Below are positions 1 through 11,911 of a stretch of DNA of 64,000 bases, piece after piece. A program made the translations under genes and the position numbers. How positions within the stretch are numbered: the first letter of the stretch is position 1; each line of letters opens with the position of its first letter. This DNA is from Oscarella lobularis (Eukaryota > Porifera > Homoscleromorpha > Homosclerophorida > Oscarellidae): positions 1,116,001-1,180,000 of the forward strand of contig NC_089187.1 in the NCBI RefSeq assembly GCF_947507565.1. The letters are read 5' to 3'. The notes under the pieces were generated by a model. It saw only the letters and a list, made by a program, of their open reading frames with translations. It did not search any database and had not been told where the DNA came from.

Positions 1-3000
1 GAATACTAAGGAAGCGAAAGATGAGTGCTGTCATCCTTCGCCTGATTACTAAAGAAGCGAAGGAAGAGTGCCATCATCTACTAAAGAAGCGAAGGATGAG
101 TGCCATCATCCTTCGCTTGATTACATAAGAAGCGAAGGATGAGTGCCGTCATCCTTCGCTTGATTACATAAGAAGCGAAGAAAGAGTGCCGTCAAAATTC
201 GCTTGATTACTAAAGAAGCAAAGGATGAGAGCCGTAAAAATTCGCTTGATTACCTAAGAAGCGATGGATGAGTGCCGTCATCCTTCGCTTGATTCCTAAA
301 GAAGCGAAGGATGAGGAACGTCATCTTTCGCTTGATTACATAAGAAGCGAAAGATGAGTACCGTCATCCTTCGCTTCATTACATAAGAAGCAAAGGATTA
401 GTGTCGTCATCCTTCGCTTGATTACTAAAGTAGCGAAGTATGAGGTCAGTCATCCTTCGCTTGATTACTAAAGAAGCGAAGGATGAGTGCCGTGATCCTT
501 CGCTTGATTACTAAAGTAGCGAAGTATGAGGTCAGTCATCCTTCGTTTGATTACTAAAGAAGCGAAGGATGAGTGCCGTGATCTTTCGCTTGATTACTAA
601 ATAAGCAAAGGACGACTGCCGCCATCCTTTGCTTGATTACTAGAGAAGCAAAGGACGACTGCCGTCATCATTCGCTTGATTACTCAAGAAGCGAAGGATG
701 AGTGCTGTCATCCTTCGTTTGATTACATAAGAAGCGAAGGAAGAGTGCCGTCATCCTTCGCGTGATTACTAAAGAAGCGAAGGATGAGTGCCGTCATCAT
801 TCGCTAGATTACTTCAAGAAGCGAAGGATGAGTGCCATTCGCTTATTTACATAAGAAGCGAAGTATGAGTGCCGTGATCCTTCGCGTGATTACTAAAGAA
901 GCGAAGGATGAGTGATCTCATCATTTGCTTGATTACTAAAGAAGCGAAGGATGAGTGCCGTCACTCCTCGCTTGATTACTAAAGAAGCGAAGGATGCTGC
1001 CATCCTTCGCTTGAATACTAGAGAAGCAAAAGACGACTGCCGTCATCATTCGCTTGATTACTCAACAAGCGAAAGATGAGTGCCGTAATCCTTCGCTTGA
1101 TTACTCAACAAGCGAAAGATGAGTGCCGTAATCCTTCGCTTGATTACTAAAGAAGCGAAGGATGAGTGCCGTCATCCTTCGCTTTGTTTCTAAAGAAGCT
1201 AAGGATGGATCCTTACCTTGATTACTAAAGAATCGAAGGATGAGTGCCGTCATCCTTCTCTTGATTACAAAAGAAACGAGAGATAAATGCCGTCATACTT
1301 CTAGAATTTGATTACTAAAGAAGCGAAGGATCATCCTTCGCTTGATTACTAAAGAAGCGAAGGATGAGTGCCGTCATCCTTCGTTTGATTACTAAAGAAG
1401 CGAAGGATGAGTGCCGTCAAAATTCGCATGATTACCTAAGAAGCGATGGATGAGTGCCGTCATCCTACGCTTGACTCCTAAAGAAGCGAAGGATTAGGGC
1501 CTACATATTTCGCTTGATTACATAAGAAGCGAAAGATGAGTGCCGTCATCCTTCGCTTCATTACATAAGAAGCAAAGGAATAGTGCCGTCATACTTCGCT
1601 TGATTACTAAAGTAGCGAAGTATGAGGTCAGTCATCCTTCGCTTGATTACTAAAGAAGCGAAGGATGAGTGCCGTGATCCTTCGCTTGATTACTAAAGTA
1701 GCGAAGTATGAGGTCAGTCATCCTTCGTTTGATTACTAAAGAAGCGAAGGATGAGTGCCGTGCTCTTTCGCTTGATTACTAGAGAAGCAAAGGACGACTG
1801 CCGTCATCATTCGCTTGATTACTCAAGAAGCGAAGGATGAGTGCTGTCATCCTTCGTTTGATTACATAAGAAGCGAAGGAAGAGTGCCGTCATCCTTCGC
1901 GTGATTACTTCAAGAAGCAAAGGATGAGTGCCATTCGCTTGATTACATAAGAAGCGAAGTATGAGTGCCGTGATCCTTCGCGTGATTACTAAAGAAGCGA
2001 AGGATGAGTGATCTCATCATTTGCTTGATTACTAAAGAAGCGAAGGATGAGTGCCGTCACTCCTCGCTTGATTACTAAAGAAGCGAAGGATGCTGCCATC
2101 CTTCGCTTGAATACTAGAGAAGCAAAAGACGACTGCCGTCATCATTCGCTTGATTACTCAACAAGCGAAAGAAGAGTGCCGTAATCCTTCGCTTGATTAC
2201 TAAAGAAGCGAAGGATGAGTGCCGTCATCCTTCGCTTTGTTTCTAAAGAAGCTAAGGATGGATCCTTACCTTGATTACTAAAGAATCGAAGGATGAGTGC
2301 CGTCATCCTTCTCTTGATTACAAAAGAAACGAGAGATAAATGCCGTCATACTTCTAGAATTTGATTACTAAAGAAGCGAAGGATGAGTGCCATCATCCTT
2401 CGCTTGATTACTAAAGAAGCGAAGGATGAGTGCCGTCATCCTTCGTTTGATTACTAAAGAAGCGAAGGATGAGTGCCGTCACTCCTCGCTTGATTACTAA
2501 AGAAGCGAAGGATGCTGCCATCCTTCGCTTGAATACTAGAGAAGCAAAAGACGACTGCCGTCATCATTCGCTTGATTACTCAACAAGCGAAAGAAGAGTG
2601 CCGTAATCCTTCGCTTGATTACTAAAGAAGCGAAGGATGAGTGCCGTCATCCTTCGCTTTGTTTCTAAAGAAGCTAAGGATGGATCCTTACCTTGATTAC
2701 TAAAGAATCGAAGGATGAGTGCCGTCATCCTTCTCTTGATTACAAAAGAAACGAGAGATAAATGCCGTCATACTTCTAGAATTTGATTACTAAAGAAGCG
2801 AAGGATGAGTGCCATCATCCTTCGCTTGATTACTAAAGAAGCGAAGGATGAGTGCCGTCATCCTTCGTTTGATTACTAAAGAAGCGAAGGATGAGTGCCG
2901 TCATCATTCGCTTTGTTTCTAAAGAAGCTAAGGATGGATCCTTACCTTGATTACTAAAGAATCGAAGGATGAGTGCCGTCATCCTTCTCTTGATTACAAA

Positions 3001-6000
3001 AGAAACGAGAGATAAATGCCGTCATACTTCTAGAATTTGATTACTAAAGAAGCGAAGGATGAGTGCCATCATCCTTCGCTTGATTACTAAAGAAGCGAAG
3101 GATGAGTGCCGTCATCCTTCGCGTGATTACTTCAAGAAGCGAAGGATGAGTGCCATTCGCTTGATTACATAAGAAGCGAAGTATGAGTGCCGTGATCCTT
3201 CGCGTGATTACTAAAGAAGCGAAGGATGAGTGATCTCATCATTTGCTTGATTACTAAAGAAGCGAAGGATGAGTGCCGTCACTCCTCGCTTGATTACTAA
3301 AGAAGCGAAGGATGCTGCCATCCTTCGCTTGAATACTAGAGAAGCAAAAGACGACTGCCGTCATCATTCGCTTGATTACTCAACAAGCGAAAGAAGAGTG
3401 CCGTAATCCTTCGCTTGATTACTAAAGAAGCGAAGGATGAGTGCCGTCATCCTTCGCTTTGTTTCTAAAGAAGCTAAGGATGGATCCTTACCTTGATTAC
3501 TAAAGAATCGAAGGATGAGTGCCGTCATCCTTCTCTTGATTACAAAAGAAACGAGAGATAAATGCCGTCATACTTCTAGAATTTGATTACTAAAGAAGCG
3601 AAGGATGAGTGCCATCATCCTTCGCTTGATTACTAAAGAAGCGAAGGATGAGTGCCGTCATCCTTCGTTTGATTACTAAAGAAGCGAAGGATGAGTGCCG
3701 TCACTCCTCGCTTGATTACTAAAGAAGCGAAGGATGCTGCCATCCTTCGCTTGAATACTAGAGAAGCAAAAGACGACTGCCGTCATCATTCGCTTGATTA
3801 CTCAACAAGCGAAAGAAGAGTGCCGTAATCCTTCGCTTGATTACTAAAGAAGCGAAGGATGAGTGCCGTCATCCTTCGCTTTGTTTCTAAAGAAGCTAAG
3901 GATGGATCCTTACCTTGATTACTAAAGAATCGAAGGATGAGTGCCGTCATCCTTCTCTTGATTACAAAAGAAACGAGAGATAAATGCCGTCATACTTCTA
4001 GAATTTGATTACTAAAGAAGCGAAGGATGAGTGCCATCATCCTTCGCTTGATTACTAAAGAAGCGAAGGATGAGTGCCGTCATCCTTCGTTTGATTACTA
4101 AAGAAGCGAAGGATGAGTGCCGTCATCATTCGCTTGATTGCTCAAGAAGCGAAGGATGAGTGCCGTCATAATTTGCTTGATTATTGAAGAAGCGAAGGAT
4201 GAGTGCCGTCAACCCTCGCTTGATTACTAAAGAAGGGAATGATGCCGTCATCCTTCGCTTGATTGCTAAAGAAGCGGAGGATGAGTGCCGTCAAAATTCG
4301 CATGATTACCTAAGAAGCGATGGATGAGTGCCGTCATCCTACGCTTGACTCCTAAAGAAGCGAAGGATTAGGGCCGTCATCTTTCGCTTGATTACATAAG
4401 AAGCGAAAGATGAGTGCCGTCATCCTTCGCTTCATTACATAAGAAGCAAAGGACGAGTGCCATCATACTTCGCTTGATTACTAAAGAAGCGAAGGATGAC
4501 TGCCGTCTTTCTACGCTTGATTACTAAAGAAGCGAATGATGCCGCCATCCTTCGCTCGATTATTAGAGAGGCAAAGAACGACTGCCATCATCATTCGCTT
4601 GATTACTCAAGAAGCGAAGGATGAGTTCCGTCCTCCTTCGCTTGATTACATAAGAAGCGAAGGAATAGTGCCGTCAATATTCGCTTGAACACTAAAGAAG
4701 CGATGGATGGGTGCCGTCATCACTCGCTTGATTACATTAGAAGCGAAAGATGAATGCCGTCATTCTTTGCTTGTTTACTAAAGAAGCGAAGGATGCCGCC
4801 ATCCTTCGCTTGATTACTAGACGAGTGCCGTCATCGTTTGCTCGATTACTAAAGAAGCGAAGAATTAGTGCCGTTTTCTTTTGCTTGATTACATAAGAAA
4901 CGAAAGATAAATGCCGTCATCCTTCTAGAACTTTATTACTAAAGAAGCGAAGGATGAGTGTCGTCATAAGTCGCTTGATTACATAAGAAGCTCAGGATGA
5001 ATGCCTTCATTCTTTGCTATTACTAAAGAAGCGAATGATGCCGCCATCCTTCGCTTGATTACTAGAGAAGCAAAGGACGACTGCCGTCATCCTTCGCTTG
5101 ATTACTAAAGAAGCGAAGGATGAGTGCTGTCTTCCTTCGCTTGATTGCATAAGAAGCGAAGGATGAGTGCGGTCATCCTTCGCGTGATTACTAAAGAAGC
5201 GAAGGATGAGTGTTTTCATCATTTGCTAGATTACTAAAGAAGAGGAGGATGAGTGCCGTCATCCCTTGCTTGATTACTAAAGAAGAGAAAGATGCCGCCA
5301 TCCTTCGCTTGATTACTAGAGAAGCGAAAGATGAGTGCCGTCATCCTTTGCTTCTTTACATAAGAAGCGAATGATTAGTGCCGTCATCCTTCGCTTGATT
5401 ACTAAAGTAGCGAAGTATGAGGTCAGTCATCTTTTGCTTGATTACTGAAAAAGCGAAGGCTGAGTGCCGTGATCTTTCGCTTGATTACTAAATAGGCAAA
5501 GGACGACTGCCGCCATCCTTTGCTTGATTACTAGAGAAGCAAAGGACGACTACCGTCATCATTCGCTTGAATACTCAAGAAGCGAAGGATGAGTGCAGTC
5601 ATCCTTGGCTTGATTACTAGAGAAGCAAAAGACGACTGCCGTCATCTTTTGCTTTTTACTCAAGAAGCGAAAGATGAGTGCCGTAATCCTTCGCTTGATT
5701 ACTAAAGAAGCGAAGGATGAGCGCCGTCATCCTTCGCTTGATTACATAAGAAGCGAAGGATGAGTGTTGTCATCCTTCGCTTGATTCCTAAAGAAGCGAA
5801 GGATGAGGGCCGTCATCTTTCGCTTGATTACATAAGAAGCGAAAGATGAGTGCCGTCATCCTTCGCTTGATTCCTAAAGAAGCGAAGGATGAGGGCCGTC
5901 ATCTTTCGCTTGATTACATAAGAAGCGAAAGATGAGTGCCGTCATCCTTCGCTTGATTACTAAAGAAGCGAAGGATGAGTGCCGTCATTCGTCGTTTGAT

Positions 6001-9000
6001 TACTAAAGAAGCGAAGGATGAGTGCCGTCATGCTTCGCTTGATTACTAAAGAAGCGAAGGATGTGTGCCGTCATCCATCTTTTGATTACATAAGAAGCAA
6101 AGGAAGAATGCCGGCATTCTTTCCCTGATTACTGAAGGAGGGAGGATGCCGCCATCCTTCGCTTGATTACTAGTGAGGCAAAAGACGACTGCCGTCATCC
6201 TTCGCTTGATTACTAAAGCGAAGGATGAGTGCTGCCTTCCTTCGCTTGTTTGCATAAGAAGCGAAGGATGAGTGCCGTCATCCTTCGCTTGATTACATAA
6301 GAAGCGAAGGATGAGTTCCGTCATCATTCGCTTGATTACTCAAGAAGTGAACGATGAGTCCCGTCATTCTTCGCTTGATTACTAAAGAAGCGAAGGATGA
6401 GGTCAGTCATCCTTCGTTTGATTACTAAAGAAGCGAAGGATGAGTGCCGTGATCTTTCGCTTGATTACTAAATAAGCAAAGGACGACTGCCGCCATCCTT
6501 TGCTTGATTACTAGAGAAGCAAAGGACGACTGCCGTCATCATTCGCTTGATTACTCAAGAAGCGAAGGATGAGTGCTGTCATCCTTCGTTTGATTACATA
6601 AGAAGCGAAGGAAGAGTGCCGTCATCCTTCGCGTGATTACTAAAGAAGCGAAGGATGAGTGCCGTCATCATTCGCTAGATTACTTCAAGAAGCGAAGGAT
6701 GAGTGCCATTCGCTTATTCACATAAGAAGCGAAGTATGAGTGCCGTGATCCTTCGCGTGATTACTAAAGAAGCGAAGGATGAGTGATCTCATCATTTGCT
6801 TGATTACTAAAGAAGCGAAGGATGAGTGCCGTCACTCCTCGCTTGATTACTAAAGAAGCGAAGGATGCTGCCATCCTTCGCTTGAATACTAGAGAAGCAA
6901 AAGACGACTGCCGTCATCATTCGCTTGATTACTCAACAAGCGAAAGATGAGTGCCGTAATCCTTCGCTTGATTACTCAACAAGCGAAAGATGAGTGCCGT
7001 AATCCTTCGCTTGATTACTAAAGAAGCGAAGGATGAGTGCCGTCATCCTTCGCTTTGTTTCTAAAGAAGCTAAGGATGGATCCTTACCTTGATTACTAAA
7101 GAATCGAAGGATGAGTGCCGTCATCCTTCTCTTGATTACAAAAGAAACGAGAGATAAATGCCGTCATACTTCTAGAATTTGATTACTAAAGAAGCGAAGG
7201 ATCATCCTTCGCTTGATTACTAAAGAAGCGAAGGATGAGTGCCGTCATCCTTCGTTTGATTACTAAAGAAGCGAAGGATGAGTGCCGTCAAAATTCGCAT
7301 GATTACCTAAGAAGCGATGGATGAGTGCCGTCATCCTACGCTTGACTCCTAAAGAAGCGAAGGATTAGGGCCTACATATTTCGCTTGATTACATAAGAAG
7401 CGAAAGATGAGTGCCGTCATCCTTCGCTTCATTACATAAGAAGCAAAGGAATAGTGCCGTCATACTTCGCTTGATTACTAAAGTAGCGAAGTATGAGGTC
7501 AGTCATCCTTCGCTTGATTACTAAAGAAGCGAAGGATGAGTGCCGTGATCCTTCGCTTGATTACTAAAGTAGCGAAGTATGAGGTCAGTCATCCTTCGTT
7601 TGATTACTAAAGAAGCGAAGGATGAGTGCCGTGATCTTTCGCTTGATTACTAGAGAAGCAAAGGACGACTGCCGTCATCATTCGCTTGATTACTCAAGAA
7701 GCGAAGGATGAGTGCTGTCATCCTTCGTTTGATTACATAAGAAGCGAAGGAAGAGTGCCGTCATCCTTCGCGTGATTACTTCAAGAAGCGAAGGATGAGT
7801 GCCATTCGCTTGATTACATAAGAAGCGAAGTATGAGTGCCGTGATCCTTCGCGTGATTACTAAAGAAGCGAAGGATGAGTGATCTCATCATTTGCTTGAT
7901 TACTAAAGAAGCGAAGGATGCTGCCATCCTTCGCTTGAATACTAGAGAAGCAAAAGACGACTGCCGTCATCATTCGCTTGATTACTCAACAAGCGAAAGA
8001 AGAGTGCCGTAATCCTTCGCTTGATTACTAAAGAAGCGAAGGATGAGTGCCGTCATCCTTCGCTTTGTTTCTAAAGAAGCTAAGGATGGATCCTTACCTT
8101 GATTACTAAAGAATCGAAGGATGAGTGCCGTCATCCTTCTCTTGATTACAAAAGAAACGAGAGATAAATGCCGTCATACTTCTAGAATTTGATTACTAAA
8201 GAAGCGAAGGATGAGTGCCATCATCCTTCGCTTGATTACTAAAGAAGCGAAGGATGAGTGCCGTCATCCTTCGTTTGATTACTAAAGAAGCGAAGGATGA
8301 GTGCCGTCATCATTCGCTTGATTGCTCAAGAAGCGAAGGATGAGTGCCGTCATAATTTGCTTGATTATTGAAGAAGCGAAGGATGAGTGCCGTCAACCCT
8401 CGCTTGATTACTAAAGAAGGGAATGATGCCGTCATCCTTCGCTTGATTGCTAAAGAAGCGAAGGATGAGTGCCGTCAAAATTCGCATGATTACCTAAGAA
8501 GCGATGGATGAGTGCCGTCATCCTACGCTTGACTCCTAAAGAAGCGAAGGATTAGGGCCGTCATCTTTCGCTTGATTACATAAGAAGCGAAAGATGAGTG
8601 CCGTCATCCTTCGCTTCATTACATAAGAAGCAAAGGACGAGTGCCATCATACTTCGCTTGATTACTAAAGAAGCGAAGGATGACTGCCGTCTTTCTACGC
8701 TTGATTACTAAAGAAGCGAATGATGCCGCCATCCTTCGCTCGATTATTAGAGAGGCAAAGAACGACTGCCATCATCATTCGCTTGATTACTCAAGAAGCG
8801 AAGGATGAGTTCCGTCCTCCTTCGCTTGATTACATAAGAAGCGAAGGAATAGTGCCGTCAATATTCGCTTGAACACTAAAGAAGCGATGGATGGGTGCCG
8901 TCATCACTCGCTTGATTACATTAGAAGCGAAAGATGAATGCCGTCATTCTTTGCTTGTTTACTAAAGAAGCGAAGGATGCCGCCATCCTTCGCTTGATTA

Positions 9001-10685
9001 CTAGACGAGTGCCGTCATCGTTTGCTCGATTACTAAAGAAGCGAAGAATTAGTGCCGTTTTCTTTTGCTTGATTACATAAGAAACGAAAGATAAATGCCG
9101 TCATCCTTCTAGAACTTTATTACTAAAGAAGCGAAGGATGAGTGTCGTCATAAGTCGCTTGATTACATAAGAAGCTCAGGATGAATGCCTTCATTCTTTG
9201 CTATTACTAAAGAAGCGAATGATGCCGCCATCCTTCGCTTGATTACTAGAGAAGCAAAGGACGACTGCCGTCATCCTTCGCTTGATTACTAAAGAAGCGA
9301 AGGATGAGTGCTGTCTTCCTTCGCTTGATTGCATAAGAAGCGAAGGATGAGTGCGGTCATCCTTCGCGTGATTACTAAAGAAGCGAAGGATGAGTGTTTT
9401 CATCATTTGCTAGATTACTAAAGAAGAGGAGGATGAGTGCCGTCATCCCTTGCTTGATTACTAAAGAAGAGAAAGATGCCGCCATCCTTCGCTTGATTAC
9501 TAGAGAAGCGAAAGATGAGTGCCGTCATCCTTTGCTTCTTTACATAAGAAGCGAATGATTAGTGCCGTCATCCTTCGCTTGATTACTAAAGTAGCGAAGT
9601 ATGAGGTCAGTCATCTTTTGCTTGATTACTGAAAAAGCGAAGGCTGAGTGCCGTGATCTTTCGCTTGATTACTAAATAGGCAAAGGACGACTGCCGCCAT
9701 CCTTTGCTTGATTACTAGAGAAGCAAAGGACGACTACCGTCATCATTCGCTTGAATACTCAAGAAGCGAAGGATGAGTGCAGTCATCCTTGGCTTGATTA
9801 CTAGAGAAGCAAAAGACGACTGCCGTCATCTTTTGCTTTTTACTCAAGAAGCGAAAGATGAGTGCCGTAATCCTTCGCTTGATTACTAAAGAAGCGAAGG
9901 ATGAGCGCCGTCATCCTTCGCTTGATTACATAAGAAGCGAAGGATGAGTGTTGTCATCCTTCGCTTGATTCCTAAAGAAGCGAAGGATGAGGGCCGTCAT
10001 CTTTCGCTTGATTACATAAGAAGCGAAAGATGAGTGCCGTCATCCTTCGCTTGATTCCTAAAGAAGCGAAGGATGAGGGCCGTCATCTTTCGCTTGATTA
10101 CATAAGAAGCGAAAGATGAGTGCCGTCATCCTTCGCTTGATTACTAAAGAAGCGAAGGATGAGTGCCGTCATTCGTCGTTTGATTACTAAAGAAGCGAAG
10201 GATGAGTGCCGTCATGCTTCGCTTGATTACTAAAGAAGCGAAGGATGTGTGCCGTCATCCATCTTTTGATTACATAAGAAGCGAAGGAAGAATGCCGGCA
10301 TTCTTTCCCTGATTACTGAAGGAGGGAGGATGCCGCCATCCTTCGCTTGATTACTAGTGAGGCAAAAGACGACTGCCGTCATCCTTCGCTTGATTACTAA
10401 AGCGAAGGATGAGTGCTGCCTTCCTTCGCTTGTTTGCATAAGAAGCGAAGGATGAGTGCCGTCATCCTTCGCTTGATTACATAAGAAGCGAAGGATGAGT
10501 TCCGTCATCATTCGCTTGATTACTCAAGAAGTGAACGATGAGTCCCGTCATTCTTCGCTTGATTACTAAAGAAGCGAAGGATGAGTTCCGTCCTCCTTCG
10601 CTTGATTACATAAGAAGCGAAGGATGAGTGCTGTCATCTTTCGCTTGAATACTAAAGAAGCGATTGATGGGTGCCGTCATGCTTC
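1..10685. repeat. 43-bp satellite array with internal dyad
   Basis: About 250 tandem copies of a 43-bp unit fill this stretch, and the array is open at the left edge. The unit is a hairpin-forming half followed by a linker. GCGAAGGATGA and its exact reverse complement TCATCCTTCGC flank a 6-nt loop (GTGCCG), then comes a 15-nt linker of the type TTGATTACTAAAGAA. Linker variants (ACATAA, ACTAGA, ACTCAA) and arm variants recur in a fixed order, which reveals higher-order repeats. Some units are truncated or have lost one arm. The array ends at about 10,685, where the sequence becomes unique. Open frames of 70-93 codons inside it are by-products of the repeat and are not called as genes. Whether it is centromeric, subtelomeric or interstitial cannot be seen. 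Confidence 0.95.
519..10580. repeat. Higher-order duplication within the satellite
   Basis: The array contains a large tandem duplication. Sequence from about 519 recurs from about 6,390 at an offset of 5,871 bp, checked at several points between 601/6,472 and 1,750/7,621. Further right the offset becomes 4,184 bp (3,900/8,084, 5,007/9,191, 6,046/10,230), so the second copy lacks about 1.69 kb of satellite. Within the first copy the marker GGATGGATCCTTACC recurs at 1,203, 2,256, 2,678, 2,932, 3,478 and 3,900, giving a 422-bp period seen twice and a 1,222-bp period for the pair. The copies are nearly identical, which implies recent unequal exchange. Assembly artefact is an alternative. Confidence 0.9.
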
Positions 10686-11118
10686 GTCGCACAGCCACGA
10701 ATAGGGCAACTGACATCTTTGGTCGAAGATTCCGCATCGATGGAATTGCTGTTGTTCGTACCTGACGTACGAGTAGCGACCGCGTGCGATGTCGGAGAGG
10801 ACGCCATCTTTTCCGCCGCCATTTTGATTTTCGAAAAAGAAGCGAGGGCAGCGATGACAAGCGAAGCTCAGGAACGGCGGCAAACGCACGATCGTCTCCC
10901 CAGATCGCGACGACGCCCGGTTTCAGACTGCGATCAAACTCGGCGCGAAAAACGACGCGATCGATCGCTTGGCAGGCCAATGATAGCGTTTAGAAACGCT
11001 GGGCTGCCAAAATAAACGCTTGGAAACGGCGATAAAACGACTTTTTGAAGAGCGAAAAGAAAAGCACCCGATCTAATACGGGTGTGTGTGTGTGTGTGTC
11101 TAATTGTATATTTAGTTT
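10686..11118. other. Satellite edge, unrecognised unique sequence
   Basis: No gene is recognised. Open frames run through it on both strands but none resembles a known family. One minus-strand frame (10,606-10,980) reads from unique sequence into the satellite. A 7-bp inverted repeat (AGCGTTT/AAACGCT) lies near 10,984-10,999. Confidence 0.5.
11081..11099. repeat. (GT)n microsatellite
   Basis: About nine GT dinucleotides in a row, close to the 3' end of the gypsy remnant. Confidence 0.9.
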
Positions 11119-11911
11119 ACTTGACGTAGTTCTCCTGCCACTTGGGCCGACGTGACACTCTTCCGTATCATGTGGTCGTCACATGTTCCTGTCGCTGATC
11201 TCCTTGGTCTCTCACTTCTGTCTCTGCCTCCTGTCTTTGCTCTTCTACTCTTTCCTATGCTTCCTGGGTCTATACTTGCTCCTCCTCTGTCTCTGTTTGT
11301 TCTTCCGCCATGGTTGCGTCATCTGCTGTGACTGCTTCGTCTTCCTCACTCCAATGAATGACGCCTCTCAGTTTCGGTCGTTTCTGTATTTTCAAACGGT
11401 TTCTCCTTAGCTTCCGTCAACTTTCCAATCTTACTAAATATGACCTTTCTCCCAATCGTTTTACCAGCGTGCCTGGTATTCGCCACGTGCGTGAATCTAT
11501 GTCCCAAATCAGTACTCGATCGCCTGTCTCCAGAGCTTCTAATGGCCTCGTTCCATTTCTGGTGTTGTAGTACCGTGCTTGTTTCTGCTTGCTGGCCTTA
11601 TCCCTCTGTTCTACTTCGTGATGTTGTATAATCTGCGGTCTCAACATTTCTGGACAAGCCGGAAGACGCGACCGAGTTTTCAGTCCCATTAGTAGCTGCG
11701 CTGGAGAGCCGCCTGTGCTTTCGTGAGGACTCGTCCTATATGCCAATAGTGCTAACTGGAAATCTGTCCCCAAGCTGTCTGCCTTTGCCATTAATTGAAA
11801 ATTTGTTGACTTCCATTTGCGTAAGACTTTACTGAGCATTCTTGTATTTGACTTGGGACGAATTGATTTCATTGTCTTCTTCCCTGTCGGTTTTTCAAGT
11901 AAAGAGTGCAT
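11119..11911 (-). pseudogene. Ty3/gypsy retrotransposon integrase C-terminal remnant
   Basis: The minus-strand frame 11,417-11,911 (164 codons) is the C-terminal part of a gypsy-type integrase. It has the segment LALLAYRTSPHESTGGSPAQ, followed by LLMG and a basic run (KQKQARYYN), then the family's terminal beta-barrel signature (GDRVLIWD...W..PGTLVKRLGERSYLV). Past the stop codon, another frame still shows a tail typical of these polyproteins, RRPKWQENYV, ending near 11,119 with an in-frame stop shortly before it. The catalytic core, reverse transcriptase, protease and gag are absent upstream, where the next frame (11,918 onward) is unrelated. This is a truncated, inactive copy. No LTR could be delimited by eye. 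Confidence 0.85.

Noticed and set aside
5007-10511. Open frames of 71 and 93 codons in the satellite, each present twice and identical or nearly so
   Set aside because: They are readings of the 43-bp repeat on the minus strand, identical because of the 4,184-bp duplication. Length and content follow from the repeat.
1-10685. CRISPR-like regular repeat array
   Set aside because: No unique spacers: the linker is itself repetitive, unit length drifts, and the surrounding sequence is eukaryotic.
11183-11410. Leucine- and cysteine-rich plus-strand frame resembling a membrane protein
   Set aside because: It is antisense to the gypsy polyprotein tail, whose acidic codons read as Leu/Phe/Ser on the opposite strand.
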